Source of the DNA: Helicobacter magdeburgensis
GTDB lineage: Bacteria; Campylobacterota; Campylobacteria; Campylobacterales; Helicobacteraceae
Direction of reading: 5' to 3'
NCBI RefSeq assembly: GCF_000765825.2
Contig: NZ_JRPE02000001.1
Coordinates: 62,001-126,000 of the forward strand
Length of the DNA: 64,000 bases
The notes beneath the pieces are model-generated. The model saw nothing but the letters and a program-made list of their open reading frames with translations, searched no databases and had not been told where the DNA came from. Position 1 is the stretch's first letter. Every line of letters begins with the position of its first letter. Made by a program: the position numbers and the translations under genes. Positions 15,765-27,337 of this stretch are shown piece after piece.

Positions 15765-16430
15765 TTAGATCTCCTTTAGTGTATGCAAATGAGCAAATTG
15801 CTTATGTTTTGTAGAAAGCACAAGGCTTATAAGCTCCCACATCTCTTCATCAAGCGTATTTCCGCGTGGATACACCATATCTGCTAAATTCACAAAGTTT
15901 AAAATCCCACTTTGAGGTTGGACAATCCACTCCAAAAGCTCATTTAGCTTTTCTGGGTGGCGGGAAAGTAGCCATTTAAGATACAAGAAGAATCCATCGC
16001 CCAAATACTCATCATTACTCATTGGTGTAATAAGATTCAGTAAAAGATATTTATCTAGCTCCTCTCTTTCCTCCGCATTCAAAAAGTCCGCCCACGCAAA
16101 AAACACATCATATTTTTTTCTCAACGCCTTTTTATCCACAAGCAAATCTTTATACGCATAATACACGCTCATAGGTTCAATCTGCCATTCATCACCAAAT
16201 CGCTGGGCCACATCAATCAAGTTTAGATTCTCAAAAATAGCAATACCATTAATCCTTAGTGCCAAATGCTCCATATCGCAAGCATATCCGCTAATTTCCT
16301 GCTGTAAAAATACGAGTAAGTCTCGCAAAGTTTGATTATCTTTTATCTGCAAACATAGCTTTTTGTAATAAGGCAGATAATCCACACCCGCTTCAAACGC
16401 AAAAACTTCAAGTTGCACCTTATTCATCAA
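15765..16430 (-). CDS. DUF5644-like protein: SdhB/FrdB ferredoxin fold without cluster ligands
   Basis: A 221-residue protein. The N-terminal part, VQLEVFAFEAGVDYLPYYKK, QTLRDLLVFLQQEISGYACD and LALRINGIAIFENLNL, lines up with the N-terminal plant-ferredoxin domain of SdhB/FrdB (LRDLLxxI ... xxING ... L), but the CxxxxCxxC ligands of the [2Fe-2S] cluster are absent. The C-terminal half is helical with no ferredoxin cysteine motif. The gene lies 3 bp upstream of the HdrB-like gene; together they mimic the iron-sulfur and HdrB-like subunits of an MfrABE-type fumarate reductase without redox centres. Domain assignment is by eye. Confidence 0.6.
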   Translation of the reverse strand: MMNKVQLEVFAFEAGVDYLPYYKKLCLQIKDNQTLRDLLVFLQQEISGYACDMEHLALRINGIAIFENLNLIDVAQRFGDEWQIEPMSVYYAYKDLLVDKKALRKKYDVFFAWADFLNAEEREELDKYLLLNLITPMSNDEYLGDGFFLYLKWLLSRHPEKLNELLEWIVQPQSGILNFVNLADMVYPRGNTLDEEMWELISLVLSTKHKQFAHLHTLKEI

Positions 16431-16511
16431 AACTCCTTGTCTTGTTTAGAATCTTGTCTCAAATGCCCTGATTGTAACACATTTCATTTACACTATCCCT
16501 TAAAAGGTTAA

Positions 16512-16964
16512 TTATTTTTTAAAAAATCTACCATTTTCTGGACTTAAAGCAAAGGCGAGATTAGACTGCTCTAACCCCTCTTTTTGGATCGATTCAATCT
16601 CTTCGAGCTCCTGTTTTGAAAGGTTATAAAAACAAGGGTGGCTTACATTTGTAAAAAGTGGAATCTCACGCAACAATTCATTATCGTGAAGTAAAATCTG
16701 CACAATCCCTTCATACTTAATATTCACAAAGCTCCCAATATTCTCACTGCCAAATCCCGCTTCAAAGCTCATACCGCTATCGTGTAGCTCTATACTCTCA
16801 AAAGTATATCCCGCTAAGACAAAAAGTGTAATATCATTAAAAGTGCTTGTGATATGTTCAGGGAGCTGGGGAGAGAAACTTGCCTTTTTCATATCGCATA
16901 GGATATTAAAATTCACGCCATTATTAAGCAAAAACTGCAAAATATCCCGCGTATGTGCGGTCAT
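16512..16964 (-). CDS. SspB-like protein (ClpXP adaptor-type fold)
   Basis: I choose the ATG at 16964 (MTAHTRDILQFLLNNGVNFN), because AAGG lies five bases ahead and it starts just after the pepF stop; longer starts at 16967, 17003 or 17045 are possible, two of them overlapping pepF. The 150-residue product has the SspB-like order: helix, ILCDMKKASFSPQLPEH, then LFVLAGYTFESIELHDSGMS and GSFVNIKYEGIVQIL. SspB delivers ssrA-tagged proteins to ClpXP and has an acidic C-terminal tail; here the tail (SPENGRFFKK) is basic, so the ClpX-binding tip is not obvious. Confidence 0.6.
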   Translation of the reverse strand: MTAHTRDILQFLLNNGVNFNILCDMKKASFSPQLPEHITSTFNDITLFVLAGYTFESIELHDSGMSFEAGFGSENIGSFVNIKYEGIVQILLHDNELLREIPLFTNVSHPCFYNLSKQELEEIESIQKEGLEQSNLAFALSPENGRFFKK

Positions 16965-16971
16965 CATCGCC

Positions 16972-18810
16972 TTAAATTGCGGCTGAAAGAGTATCTTGTG
17001 CATTGACCAGCTCCTTAAATTCCATAAGCATTTTTTGCACTTCATTCATACCAATAAGCCAAAATTTATCGCTTTCCAAATTGAATCCAAACGCACTAAT
17101 AAGCTCTTTGGGGCTTTTACTTCCGCCAAGTGAAAGAAACTCGGTATATTTTTGGATAAATTTTTCCCTATCGCGTGGTGTTTTTTGTGCCTTATACAAG
17201 CCAAATAACGCCAAAACAAGCAGCTGCCCGTAGCTATACGCATAGCAATAAAAGGGCGAATGCACAAAATGGGGGATATAGCACCACCAACTTTCATAAT
17301 TTTTAGTGAGCATTAGACTATCCCCAAACATTCTTTCATTTTCTTCACGCCAGATTCTATCAAAATCCTCTGCCTTAAGTTCATCACTTGTAGCGTGGAT
17401 TCTGCGTTCAAAATGCGTCATTGTGATTTGCCGAAAAAGCGTTGAAAAAATATCTTCTAACTTCCCTGCATAAAGCGGGATAAGCTCATCTTTGCTTAAA
17501 GATTTTTTTAATGTATCAAAAAGTAGCATTTCAGCAAAGACCGAAGCTGTCTCTGCCGTAGTCAGTGGCGTATCCATATTGAGATAGCCTTGCGTTTTTG
17601 ACAACTCTTGGTGAATCATATGACCAAACTCGTGAGCGATTGTAAAGACATCGCGGCGAGAATTTGTGTAGTTTAAAAGCACATAAGGGTGTGCAGTTGG
17701 CACACTGCCGTGGCTAAATGCCCCTCCTCTTTTGTTTGGGGTGGGGTGGGAATCTACCCAGCCTTTTTTTAATGCCTTTGTAGCTATGTCTTTAAACTCC
17801 TTGCTAAAATCCCCAAATGCCTTTAACACAAGCTTTAATGCGTCATTGTAGCCAACTTCACTTTGGCTAGATTCTAGCGGTGCATATCTATCATAATCTT
17901 TTAATTGCTTAATGCCAAGTAACTTTGCTTTGATTTTGTAATACTCCCCAACAAGCCCATAATGTGAGCTTACGACATCAACAAGTTTATCTACACTTTT
18001 TTGCGTTGCTGCATTACTTAGATGCCGAAAAGATTCAGGGAGCTTGTATCCACGTAAGCCCTGCATAATGCTTAAATCCTTACGCACCATATTAAGAATA
18101 TAGCTCAATAAATGGCGGGATTTTTTTAACTTTTTTGTAAAAATCTTTTGAGCTTCCTTGCGGACATTGCGTTTGCAATGATGTAATAGGCTTAGAATCT
18201 CCTCTTCACTTATAGTAGTTTTTAAACTCGCCTTTGACTTTTTAATCTTTTTCTGCAAGGGACTTTTATCATTTGCTTTAAGATTTGACACAGGATTTTT
18301 AAAACTCAAATGCGATAAATGCTCATCAAAAAGCCGAGAAAACGCCCCCACACCCACAGGTGAAGTGGCTAAAAGCACCTTTTCTTCTTTTAACGATAGG
18401 CTAAACTCATCTTGTTCAATGAGTTTTTGTAGGAAATAGGCATATTGTGGGCTAGATTCAATACATTCTTTTTGTTTATTTTGTGGAAGTTTGCAAAACT
18501 CTAGCTCAAAAAACAGCACGAGATTGTGAATCTGCGTTGTTTGCATTTCATACTTCGCATACACATCGCCCTGTGTGCTATCCTTAGCAAAGCCCAAAAA
18601 CACATAGGTCATAACCCTTCCAATACCCTCTAAAATCTCCTCATACTCCCTAATCACCGCACAAAAATCCTGCGATTTTATCTCGCCTAATCTGCCTTCA
18701 TAAGCTTTAGCAAACTGCCTAGCATTGCGTTTAAGAGAGCTCATAAATCGCTCAAGCTGTTCTTCACTCCTAAAAAGTGCTTTTAAATCCCATTCTGTAG
18801 ATTCTATCAT
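16972..18810 (-). CDS. pepF: Oligoendopeptidase F-type M3 metallopeptidase
   Basis: A 612-residue cytosolic zinc peptidase of family M3. The zinc motif HEFGHMIH (HExxH) is followed by the downstream glutamate region TTAETASVFAEMLLFD. The N-terminal two thirds are the helical M3 domain, and a long Lys-rich insertion (NDKSPLQKKIKKSKASLKTT) lies in the middle. It would cut short peptides for amino-acid recycling. AAAGGAGA precedes the start. It is probably co-transcribed with the downstream SspB-like gene. Confidence 0.9.
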   Translation of the reverse strand: MIESTEWDLKALFRSEEQLERFMSSLKRNARQFAKAYEGRLGEIKSQDFCAVIREYEEILEGIGRVMTYVFLGFAKDSTQGDVYAKYEMQTTQIHNLVLFFELEFCKLPQNKQKECIESSPQYAYFLQKLIEQDEFSLSLKEEKVLLATSPVGVGAFSRLFDEHLSHLSFKNPVSNLKANDKSPLQKKIKKSKASLKTTISEEEILSLLHHCKRNVRKEAQKIFTKKLKKSRHLLSYILNMVRKDLSIMQGLRGYKLPESFRHLSNAATQKSVDKLVDVVSSHYGLVGEYYKIKAKLLGIKQLKDYDRYAPLESSQSEVGYNDALKLVLKAFGDFSKEFKDIATKALKKGWVDSHPTPNKRGGAFSHGSVPTAHPYVLLNYTNSRRDVFTIAHEFGHMIHQELSKTQGYLNMDTPLTTAETASVFAEMLLFDTLKKSLSKDELIPLYAGKLEDIFSTLFRQITMTHFERRIHATSDELKAEDFDRIWREENERMFGDSLMLTKNYESWWCYIPHFVHSPFYCYAYSYGQLLVLALFGLYKAQKTPRDREKFIQKYTEFLSLGGSKSPKELISAFGFNLESDKFWLIGMNEVQKMLMEFKELVNAQDTLSAAI

Positions 18811-18839
18811 TTCATCTCCTTTTTGGATTCTATAATCGC

Positions 18840-20189
18840 TTAAATTTTTAGCTCTTCTGGCTCATCTTCTTGAATCAGTGTCAAAGCCTTAAGAAAGCTG
18901 AGTTTATCCATTTGCATACCTGAAGTCATATTTTTCAAAGTCAGCGTTTTTGAATTAAACTCGCTCTCACCAATAACGATGACAAACTCGTGTCCCTTAG
19001 CATTAGCATAGCCAAATTGTTTTTTAAGCTTACTTACTTCTGGATAGACTTCAATGGGGACTTTTGAGCGGCGGAAAGATTCTGCTAAAAAATGTGCGTA
19101 GCCAAAATATGTGCAATCCATACAAACAATGAGTGCGCGAGCTGAAGTTGCCTTCTTATCAAGTAGATTTAGCTCCTCTAACGCTGCCAAAAGCCTATCA
19201 ATGCCGATACTCGCCCCCACACCACTCATTTTATCCTTAGAAAAGGTGCGTGTGAGATTATCATACCGCCCACCTGAACATACGCTCCCTATGCTTTTTA
19301 GGGCATTCAGCGTTGTTTCATACACAATTCCTGTGTAATAGCCTAGCCCTCTAGCGATTGAAAAATTCACACGATAAGTATCCCTATCCATTTGTAAAGG
19401 CTCTAGCACCGCATACAAGGCTTTTAAATCCTTTATGCCCTCCCTTGTATTTTCATTCCACTCTTCCATAAATGATATTTGTTTGAAAAAGCTCTCACTA
19501 TCGCCCTGTTGCTTGATTGAAGTATATTCTAGCAAACTATCAGCTTGAGTGCTAGAAAGATTGAGTTCTTTTTGTAATTCCGCACTTACAGCCTCTTTAC
19601 CAATCTTATCTAGCTTATCAATAATACGCAAAGTCGCATTGACATTTTGCTCCCCTACAATGCCGCAGTGCTCGCAGATTCCATTTAGGATTTTACGATG
19701 ATTAAGCCAAATGGTAAATTCATCTATCCCAAGCCCCACAAGCGAAGCATATATCACTTGTAAAATCTCCGCATCACAAGAGATACTATCACTCCCAATA
19801 AAGTCAAAATCACATTGTGTAAATTCCCTATATCGCCCTCTTTGCGCTCTCTCTCCACGAAAAACATTCCCAATAGCAAAGCGTTTAAAAGGCAAATCCA
19901 CTTCATTTTTGTATTGCGAGACAAAGCGTGCTAAAGGCACGGTGAGATCAAAACGCAATGCCACATCTCTATCCCCGTGGTCTTTAAAGCGATATAGCTC
20001 TTTTTGAATCTCTTCACTCCCCTGTTTCACAAGCACTTCAGCATATTCCAAATGCGGCGTTTCAATGGGAACAAATCCAAAATTCATAAACACACTACTA
20101 ACCTTACTTAACAAATGAGCTTTAGCAAGAGCCTCTTTGGGTAATCTATCCTTAAAACCACTAAGTGTGCGGGGCGTGATAAGTGCCAT
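18840..20189 (-). CDS. hisS: Histidyl-tRNA synthetase
   Basis: A 449-residue class II synthetase. I set the start at [20 protein letters not shown] (20189), since AGGAGG lies just ahead; the frame extends nine codons further. Motif 2 is [20 protein letters not shown] followed by [11 protein letters not shown]; the histidine-binding segments [15 protein letters not shown] and CSGGRYDNL are present, and motif 3 is [15 protein letters not shown]. The C-terminal anticodon-binding domain ends in EEPEELKI. It charges tRNA-His in the cytoplasm. The gene is 30 bp upstream of pepF. Confidence 0.95.
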   Translation of the reverse strand: MALITPRTLSGFKDRLPKEALAKAHLLSKVSSVFMNFGFVPIETPHLEYAEVLVKQGSEEIQKELYRFKDHGDRDVALRFDLTVPLARFVSQYKNEVDLPFKRFAIGNVFRGERAQRGRYREFTQCDFDFIGSDSISCDAEILQVIYASLVGLGIDEFTIWLNHRKILNGICEHCGIVGEQNVNATLRIIDKLDKIGKEAVSAELQKELNLSSTQADSLLEYTSIKQQGDSESFFKQISFMEEWNENTREGIKDLKALYAVLEPLQMDRDTYRVNFSIARGLGYYTGIVYETTLNALKSIGSVCSGGRYDNLTRTFSKDKMSGVGASIGIDRLLAALEELNLLDKKATSARALIVCMDCTYFGYAHFLAESFRRSKVPIEVYPEVSKLKKQFGYANAKGHEFVIVIGESEFNSKTLTLKNMTSGMQMDKLSFLKALTLIQEDEPEELKI

Positions 20190-20384
20190 TATAAACCTCC
20201 TAGAATAAAAAGGCAAAATTTTAACCTATTAAAATTCCAAAACTCTACATTTTTTTGGTGCGATGTTTAGATTTTTTAAGATAAATGCAAGATTTTATCT
20301 TAAAAATGTTGTATTTCGGCTATATTTTTAACTATTTTTATTCTCACATACTTTAATTTTTGAATTTTTTGGCTTTTTCTTTGC

Positions 20385-20390
20385 TACAAT
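20385..20390 (+). promoter_or_regulatory. Extended -10 promoter before the heptosyltransferase gene
   Basis: TGCTACAAT (TG-N-TACAAT) is an extended -10 with no clear -35, as usual in Helicobacter. A transcript would begin about 10 bases before the ATG at 20408. Confidence 0.4.
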
Positions 20391-20407
20391 TTTGACTTTA
20401 TTGCATT

Positions 20408-21649
20408 ATGCTAATTTGTGGAGCTAGAATCTTGTTTCAATCTCATCATACAATTTATACCAAAGATGTTAAAAGCATTTTATTGCGACTGCCAAATTGG
20501 CTAGGCGATAGCGTTATGGTGTCTTCTGCGTTTGAATGGCTTAAGCTTAGTTTCCCTTGTGCTGATTTTAGTATTGTAGGCACAAAGGCGAGTTGTGGAA
20601 TCTATGAGCGAGATTCACGCATTAAACATATTTTTATTGATGAGAGTAAAAAGGCTAAATCTAGAATCCTAGCCACAAAAGACTTAGCTAACGCCATAGG
20701 CAAACACGACTTAGCCATTACTTTTAGCAACACCTTTTTTTCCGCCCTACTTTTATATCTCACAAAAAGCCCTGTGCGTATAGGTTACGCAAAAAACGCT
20801 CGTAGATTCTTGCTTACCCACGCATTAAAATTACAAAAGCACGATTTACAAGGCAAAAAATATCATCAAGTGCTTTTATATCTCTCTCTCATCGCCCCGC
20901 TTTTACAAGTAAGAGAGCAGGTCGCACACACACTTTCTAGCACCCTTACAAGAACATTGCCAAATAATGCCCCAAAAGAGCCAATTTCACATAAGATTCT
21001 AATGCCAAATGAAATTCTAGAAGCCCTTTCAACAAAGCCTTTAACACTTATCTCGCACTCCATAGAAGCAGCACATTTAGCCCTCTCAAAAACAAGCCCA
21101 AGCAAACCCATTGTAGGCATAAATCCGGGTGCTGCTTTTGGAAGTGCCAAGCGGTGGGAGCAGTCGCATTTTGTAAGCGTGATAGAATATTTTTTAGATA
21201 AAGCATATCAGGTTTATCTTTTTGGATCAAGTGCTGAATCTAGTGCAAATACAGACATTGCTGACGCCTTAAAAAATCATAAAAACTTGCAGTTTTTTCA
21301 TAATCTCACAGACAAAACAAATCTAAGTGAGTTAATTGACCACATTAATGCCGTGAATGTTTTTATTACAAATGATAGCGGACCAATGCATATCGCCACA
21401 GCGTTAAAAACACCCATAGTAGCCATTTTTGGACCAACAGATATAAATGAAACCGCCCCCTATACCCCAAGCCACACAGAGCAGTCTATTGCCCTGCTTC
21501 ACGCTAACTTACCTTGCTCTCCTTGCAAAAAGCGTGAGTGTCCGCTAAAACATCATAATTGTATGAATCTCATCTCGCCACAAGAAGTTATCAATTCTAC
21601 CATAAGAGTGCTAGAAATCAACCAAAAAAGGCTAAATGATGATAATTGA
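20408..21649 (+). CDS. waaF: ADP-heptose:LPS heptosyltransferase II
   Basis: A 413-residue GT9-family glycosyltransferase that would add the second heptose to the LPS inner core at the cytoplasmic face of the inner membrane. Visible are LLRLPNWLGDSVMVSSAFEW near the N-terminus (the GT9 N-terminal signature), VGINPGAAFGSAKRW in the donor domain, and FITNDSGPMHIATALKTPIV plus FGPTDINETAPY near the end (ADP-heptose site). The ATG at 20408 has no good RBS; a TTG at 20432 preceded by TGGAG is an alternative. A second product-side feature is the late Cys cluster CSPCKKRECPLKHHNC. It overlaps the flavin reductase gene by 14 bp. Confidence 0.92.
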   Translation: MLICGARILFQSHHTIYTKDVKSILLRLPNWLGDSVMVSSAFEWLKLSFPCADFSIVGTKASCGIYERDSRIKHIFIDESKKAKSRILATKDLANAIGKHDLAITFSNTFFSALLLYLTKSPVRIGYAKNARRFLLTHALKLQKHDLQGKKYHQVLLYLSLIAPLLQVREQVAHTLSSTLTRTLPNNAPKEPISHKILMPNEILEALSTKPLTLISHSIEAAHLALSKTSPSKPIVGINPGAAFGSAKRWEQSHFVSVIEYFLDKAYQVYLFGSSAESSANTDIADALKNHKNLQFFHNLTDKTNLSELIDHINAVNVFITNDSGPMHIATALKTPIVAIFGPTDINETAPYTPSHTEQSIALLHANLPCSPCKKRECPLKHHNCMNLISPQEVINSTIRVLEINQKRLNDDN

Positions 21650-22235
21650 CGCACATAGCTCCACACCATTACAACGCTACAAGATTTTAAGTAATACCAT
21701 AACCCCCCGCCCAATCGCGTGGGTTAGCACGATTTTTCCAAATGGTGGGATAAATCTCGCACCCTTTAGTTTCTTTGCACCCATCAGCGTGAATCCGCCT
21801 ATTTTTTCACTCTGTATAATGCAAAAAAGTGATGGCAGTCAAAAAGATACCTTTAGAAACATCATGCAATCAAAAAGAGCTACCATCAGTATGTGTGAGC
21901 TTTCACATTTAGAAGCCTTGCAGAATTCTAGCAATGAACTTGATTTTAATGTGAGTGAAGCGAGTGAGTTTGACATTCCGCTTGAAATTATAGAATCTAG
22001 CTATCCACCCGTGCCACAAGGGATAAAAGTCGCTTTTATGTGTGAGTTGTATGATGTGCTAGAGCTTGGCGATAGTAAGAGTGTGCTACTTGAAGCAAAA
22101 AGCTTTTATATCGCCGATGAAATTTACACGCAGGATTTAAACTTTTTGCCACAATTTATTGGACGCGTAGGGCGGATTTACAAAAGCCCGGGTAGTCAAA
22201 TATTCTTACAAAATAACCACGAGAAAAAGGACTGA
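21636..22235 (+). CDS. Flavin reductase-domain protein
   Basis: A 199-residue protein of the FMN-binding flavin reductase-like family: TITPRPIAWVSTIFPNGGIN, then LAPFSFFAPISVNPPIFSLC and RNIMQSKRATISMCE are the characteristic split-barrel segments, with C-terminal FIGRVGRIY. It would bind FMN and reduce it or an unknown flavin substrate. It overlaps the end of waaF and stops 2 bp before dapE, suggesting a waaF / flavin reductase / dapE transcript without clear functional linkage. Confidence 0.82.
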   Translation: MMIIDAHSSTPLQRYKILSNTITPRPIAWVSTIFPNGGINLAPFSFFAPISVNPPIFSLCIMQKSDGSQKDTFRNIMQSKRATISMCELSHLEALQNSSNELDFNVSEASEFDIPLEIIESSYPPVPQGIKVAFMCELYDVLELGDSKSVLLEAKSFYIADEIYTQDLNFLPQFIGRVGRIYKSPGSQIFLQNNHEKKD

Positions 22236-22237
22236 TT

Positions 22238-23401
22238 ATGCCCTTGGCATTGTTAAAAGATTTAGTCAAACTCCCTAGCATCACCCCGCAGGAATGTGGA
22301 ATCTACACTATGATTAAGGAAAAATTTAGCCAGATTCAAACCCCGCTTTTAGAAAGCCTTGTGATTGAGCAAGAAAATAATGGCGTAAAAAACCTTTTTT
22401 ACCTTTTCTATCCAAAGGGGGCTGATATAGGTGCATTGCCCCATTTGTGCTTTGCTGGGCATATTGATGTTGTCCCCACAGGGGAAAATTGGCAGTATGA
22501 GCCATTCTCTGCTAAAGAAGTAGATGGATACATCTATGGCAGGGGAACACAGGATATGAAAAGTGGCGTGAGTGCTTTTGTGAGTGCGATTTGCCAAAGT
22601 TTAGAATCTCAAAGCCTTGAAAATTGTATGCTCTCTATCCTGCTTACAAGCGATGAAGAAGGAGATGGAATCTATGGCACAAAGATTATGCTAGAAACGC
22701 TACAAAAACGCCACTTACTGCCCCATTGCTGCATTGTCGCCGAGCCTACAAGCACACATCACACAGGCGATACGATAAAAATCGGGCGTCGCGGCTCCAT
22801 TAATGGTACACTCATCATTGAAGGCAAACAAGGGCACGTCGCCTATCCGCAAAAATGTCTTAATCCTATAGAATTGCTTGGGAGCAAACTTGGGCTTTTG
22901 GCTGGAGTGAATCTTGATAATGGCAATAGCTATTTTGAACCAAGCAAACTTGTGATAACCGATATTCGCGGGGGTATGGAGGTTGTGAATGTAACGCCAC
23001 AGAATCTTAAAATAATGTTTAATGTGAGAAATTCTCCCTTAAGCAATGAAGATTCTATCCGCAATTATATAGAGGGTGTGCTTGACACACTGCCCTATAC
23101 GCTGACGCTTAAAACAAGCTCCCTGCCCTTTATCACTGAAAGTAATACAGAGCTTGTAAAATCACTCAACGCCGTGATTGAAACAAAAGTGGGTAAAAAG
23201 GCGGAGCTTAGCACAAGCGGTGGAACAAGCGATGCGAGGTTTTTCTCTGCCTTTGGTGTCAAAGTGGTAGAACTTGGCGTCCCAAATGATAGAATCCACG
23301 CCATCAATGAGCGAGTAAAAATAGATGATATTCTCATACTGCACGATATTTTCATTGATTTTCTAGCAATTTTTAAAAAGAGTGCTAGAAAATTTGTTTG
23401 A
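22238..23401 (+). CDS. dapE: Succinyl-diaminopimelate desuccinylase
   Basis: A 387-residue M20-family dizinc hydrolase that removes succinate from N-succinyl-LL-diaminopimelate in lysine and peptidoglycan-precursor synthesis. Metal and catalytic motifs: CFAGHIDVVPTGE (His and Asp), GRGTQDMKSGV (Asp ligand), LTSDEEGDG (catalytic and ligand Glu pair), CIVAEPTST (Glu/Asp ligand), and the late His in VELGVPNDRIHAINERV. The dimerisation domain lies between GRRGSINGTLIIEGKQGHVA and the SGGTSDARFF segment. Full length for the family. Confidence 0.95.
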   Translation: MPLALLKDLVKLPSITPQECGIYTMIKEKFSQIQTPLLESLVIEQENNGVKNLFYLFYPKGADIGALPHLCFAGHIDVVPTGENWQYEPFSAKEVDGYIYGRGTQDMKSGVSAFVSAICQSLESQSLENCMLSILLTSDEEGDGIYGTKIMLETLQKRHLLPHCCIVAEPTSTHHTGDTIKIGRRGSINGTLIIEGKQGHVAYPQKCLNPIELLGSKLGLLAGVNLDNGNSYFEPSKLVITDIRGGMEVVNVTPQNLKIMFNVRNSPLSNEDSIRNYIEGVLDTLPYTLTLKTSSLPFITESNTELVKSLNAVIETKVGKKAELSTSGGTSDARFFSAFGVKVVELGVPNDRIHAINERVKIDDILILHDIFIDFLAIFKKSARKFV

Positions 23402-23437
23402 GTTTAGAATCTACACAATCTATAAAAGGAGTTATAA

Positions 23438-24100
23438 ATGGCAATTATCGCACAAGCTAGGACATTAGAGTGGTTTTTCAAAGCTTATCCACAGCTCAAT
23501 GTCGTAAAAGAATATATCTCTCAAGCTCTCAATCCGCAAAGTGAGATTCACAAAAGAATTTCAACGCTTCAAATTCCACAATCTCAAGATAGAATTGAAG
23601 TGAGCTATCCCCTTGAATACGGTATTAGAGCCATTGAGCAGAGCTATTATCTAAAATCTGCTCAAAATGCTTTTTTTGAAACGCATAAAGCCTATTTAGA
23701 CTTCCAGCTTGTGATAAGTGGCTATGAGTATATGTGTATCGGCGACAAAGACACTTTTGATGTGAAAATCCCTTACAATGAATCTAGAGATTTAATCGTG
23801 TATGAAAACACTCTACCGCAGAATCTTTGCTTAAGTAATACAAATACCAAAGGAACGCAAACACAGCAATATTCTAGCAATGATAAAAATAGAGTGCTAG
23901 AATCTTGCTATACACTCCCAAACAACGAAGCTTTAAATGCCCCTTATCGCACACATATTCTTTTAAGCAATGGAGATTTAGCTATATTTTTTCCAACTGA
24001 CACGCACGCTGGGAGCTTAGAGCTAACACCTGATATACTCCCGCATTCTAAAATTGTCAAAAAAAGTGTGCTGAAAGTGCCTGTAAGCCTTATTCTTTAA
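23438..24100 (+). CDS. YhcH/YjgK/YiaL-family protein
   Basis: A 220-residue cupin-like protein of the DUF386 family (E. coli TabA/YhcH). Typical segments are FFETHKAYLDFQLVISGYEY and LSNGDLAIFFPTDTHAG, carrying the Glu/His residues thought to bind a metal. Members are linked to sialic-acid or other sugar-acid catabolism and to biofilm control, but the substrate here is unknown. AAAGGAG precedes the ATG. A serine/asparagine-rich insertion (SNTNTKGTQTQQYSSNDKNR) makes it longer than the usual 150 residues. It is convergent with ligA. Confidence 0.82.
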   Translation: MAIIAQARTLEWFFKAYPQLNVVKEYISQALNPQSEIHKRISTLQIPQSQDRIEVSYPLEYGIRAIEQSYYLKSAQNAFFETHKAYLDFQLVISGYEYMCIGDKDTFDVKIPYNESRDLIVYENTLPQNLCLSNTNTKGTQTQQYSSNDKNRVLESCYTLPNNEALNAPYRTHILLSNGDLAIFFPTDTHAGSLELTPDILPHSKIVKKSVLKVPVSLIL

Positions 24101-24245
24101 GGCAAGTGGTAAATTTAAAAACTTGTAAATTAGAATCTCTAGCCAAACTCAAACTAAAATCCATAATCCCAAAACTCAATCAATCACTTGCGAGTCTGCT
24201 TTAAGTCCAAAATCTCTAAAATATGCTTTTGCTTAGAATCTTAGC

Positions 24246-26264
<2,019 letters not shown>

Positions 26265-26337
26265 TTATAGCACTTTCATTCAAATGCTACATTTTGCAAA
26301 TGCTAAGTTTTGAAAATACCAAATTTGGAGGCAGGGT

Positions 26338-27306
26338 TTGACACAGGGACAAAATGCAATTGACAAAACCACTTCGTTACACCTTAATAATGAAGTGCAG
26401 TTTTTATGCTTCACACTTGAAGAGGAAAAAGAGGGCACAAATCAGCTTTATGCAATGAATGTATTTAAAATCCGTGAGATTATCTACTATGATAATGAGC
26501 TAACAGAAACCGCTGGGGATAATAGCGGGATTATTCTAGGCTATCTCACGGTAAGAGATGAGACAATCCCGCTTGTGGATATGCGGCGATGGCTGTATTA
26601 TAGCAAGGACAATCCTTACAGAGATTTGCGAGAATACTCGCTCAATACCGAAAAAAGCCTTGTGATTATTTGTAGTTTTTCAAACAACACCGTGGGGCTT
26701 AAGATTATGGGTGTGAAACGCATTATCCACAAAAGCTGGAATGATATTAATGTCGGCTCGGAATTTGGCATTGATGGTGATGCGAAGATCACAGCAACGA
26801 CAAAATATGATGATGGCTCTGTGATACAGATTCTAGATGTGGAGCGAATGCTTACAGAAGCATTTCCTGCGGGCAATGCTGCAAATGAGCTTGAGCTTAA
26901 TGACTTGCAAAGTATAGCAAGTGATAAAATCGTGCTTTTGGCTGAAGATTCTAAATCGGCGGCAAAATCCTTGCAAAGAATTATAGAAAAGCTTGAGCTA
27001 AAATACTTTAGCTTCCCTAATGGTAAAGCTTTACTTGACTACTTGCATAATCCGGGTGTGGCAGCAAAGATTGGTGCGATTATCACGGATTTAGAAATGC
27101 CTGTTGTCTCTGGCTTTGAAGTGCTAAAACGCATTAAAGAAACACCATCAACTTGCCATATTCCTGTGATTATCAACTCATCAATGAGTAGCGATAGTAA
27201 TCATCAAATGGCAGAACGACTGAAAGCCGATGGCTTTATTAGTAAATCAAATCCCACCGAGATAGAACAAGCATTGCGTCAGATTCTCGTAGATATTGAT
27301 TTTTAG
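26338..27306 (+). CDS. cheV: Chemotaxis coupling protein CheV
   Basis: A 322-residue protein: N-terminal CheW domain (about 10-170; LYAMNVFKIREIIYYDNELT, YLTVRDETIPLVDMRRWL, IQILDVERML) fused to a C-terminal receiver domain (about 195-320; IVLLAEDSK, AIITDLEMPVVSGFEVLKRI with phospho-acceptor Asp, INSSMSS, FISKSNPTE). CheV couples chemoreceptors to the CheA kinase and may act as a phosphate sink. The start codon is TTG at 26338, supported by GGAGG six bases ahead. By its place between ligA and aspS it corresponds to H. pylori CheV2 (HP0616). Confidence 0.93.
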   Translation: MTQGQNAIDKTTSLHLNNEVQFLCFTLEEEKEGTNQLYAMNVFKIREIIYYDNELTETAGDNSGIILGYLTVRDETIPLVDMRRWLYYSKDNPYRDLREYSLNTEKSLVIICSFSNNTVGLKIMGVKRIIHKSWNDINVGSEFGIDGDAKITATTKYDDGSVIQILDVERMLTEAFPAGNAANELELNDLQSIASDKIVLLAEDSKSAAKSLQRIIEKLELKYFSFPNGKALLDYLHNPGVAAKIGAIITDLEMPVVSGFEVLKRIKETPSTCHIPVIINSSMSSDSNHQMAERLKADGFISKSNPTEIEQALRQILVDIDF

Positions 27307-27337
27307 AATCCCAACATCATATTGAAAAAGGTAAAAA

